DNA of 64,000 nucleotides from assembly GCA_037893245.1 (NCBI GenBank), contig JBAIAA010000009.1, positions 1,116,001 through 1,180,000 of the forward strand. The letters run 5' to 3'. A model generated the notes under the pieces. It made no database searches. It was not told where the DNA came from and was given only the letters and a program-made list of their open reading frames with translations. Below, piece by piece: positions 63,919 to 64,000 of the stretch; the stretch's first letter is position 1, and the number at the start of each line of letters is the position of its first letter. This stretch comes from Crossaster papposus. Taxonomy: Eukaryota > Echinodermata > Asteroidea > Velatida > Solasteridae. Made by a program: the position numbers and the translations under genes.

Positions 63919-64000
63919 TCAGAAAACATGGCTGCGAATGAGGATAATGTTCTCGACATATATCTGAGCTGCGAACCTCAACGTTGTTCGAGAATGAAGA

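Larger units (their letters stand above)
1..64000 (+). repeat. 217-bp satellite array spanning the whole window
   Basis: The landmark ATGCGTCAGG (variants GTGCGTCAGG, ATACGTCAGG, ATGCATCAGG) recurs every 217 bases from 171 to 63707. Small deviations (208, 216, 218, 219, 221) and +152 steps where a SINE-like insert sits are the only exceptions. Subtracting 15 such inserts leaves about 284 monomers. All run head-to-tail in one orientation. The first (1-170) and last (63707-64000) are cut by the window edges. No unique sequence separates monomers. This is satellite DNA; no family name is recognised. Coding function is not supported. Confidence 0.98.

Noticed and set aside
1..64000. CRISPR array or bacterial tandem repeat locus
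   Set aside because: There are no short repeats with unique spacers. The whole 217-bp unit is repeated with few differences, and no cas-like genes occur.
1..64000. A novel multi-gene system (defence, biosynthetic or mobile gene cluster)
   Set aside because: I looked for frames outside the repeat logic, unique sequence islands and reverse-oriented blocks and found none. Apart from the 140-bp inserts every base aligns to the monomer.

Overview
This window is one continuous tandem satellite array, about 284 head-to-tail copies of a ~217-bp monomer. It enters at base 1 and leaves at base 64000 in mid-monomer, so the true array is longer. All copies lie on the same strand; I saw no inversion, no unique flanking DNA, no RNA gene and no credible protein-coding gene. 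The many short ATG-initiated frames of 60-119 codons are by-products of the repeat: 217 is not a multiple of 3, so the frame shifts in each unit and each frame stops within about one monomer.

Organism: the array structure with higher-order repeats is eukaryotic. The only non-satellite DNA is a 140-bp SINE-like insert ending in a CACTCACTCA tail preceded by a GGCGTTAAAC-type motif. From memory this resembles the tail of short interspersed elements common in molluscs, especially marine gastropods. A marine mollusc is therefore my best guess, at moderate to low confidence.

Layout. (1) 1-6961: older-looking, heterogeneous monomers with A-run indels and faint 434-, ~1955- and 2387-bp repeat spacings. 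(2) 6962-10395: SINE-bearing higher-order repeats, three SINE copies. (3) 10396-42074: a SINE-free core with seven recurrent monomer types in the cyclic order e-f-g-a-b(-c-d). This gives 5-mer (1085 bp) and 7-mer (1519 bp) units that together form a 12-mer (~2604 bp), overlaid by recent tandem duplications of 651, 1303, 2388 and ~3.5 kb. (4) 42075-47778: mixed core types and divergent 'B' monomers. (5) 47779-50240: SINE copies 4-6. (6) 50241-54076: a near-identical second copy of ~43.7-47.5 kb. (7) 54095-64000: nine further SINE copies in units of 1019, 1020, 1236 and 1453 bp.

The window is best read as a record of satellite evolution. One retroposon insertion flanked by a 12-bp target-site duplication was amplified with its host monomers to 15 copies. 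Nested segmental duplications and chimeric monomers record repeated unequal exchange and gene conversion. No enzyme system, CRISPR array or gene cluster is present. A centromeric or pericentromeric role is possible but cannot be shown from sequence alone.
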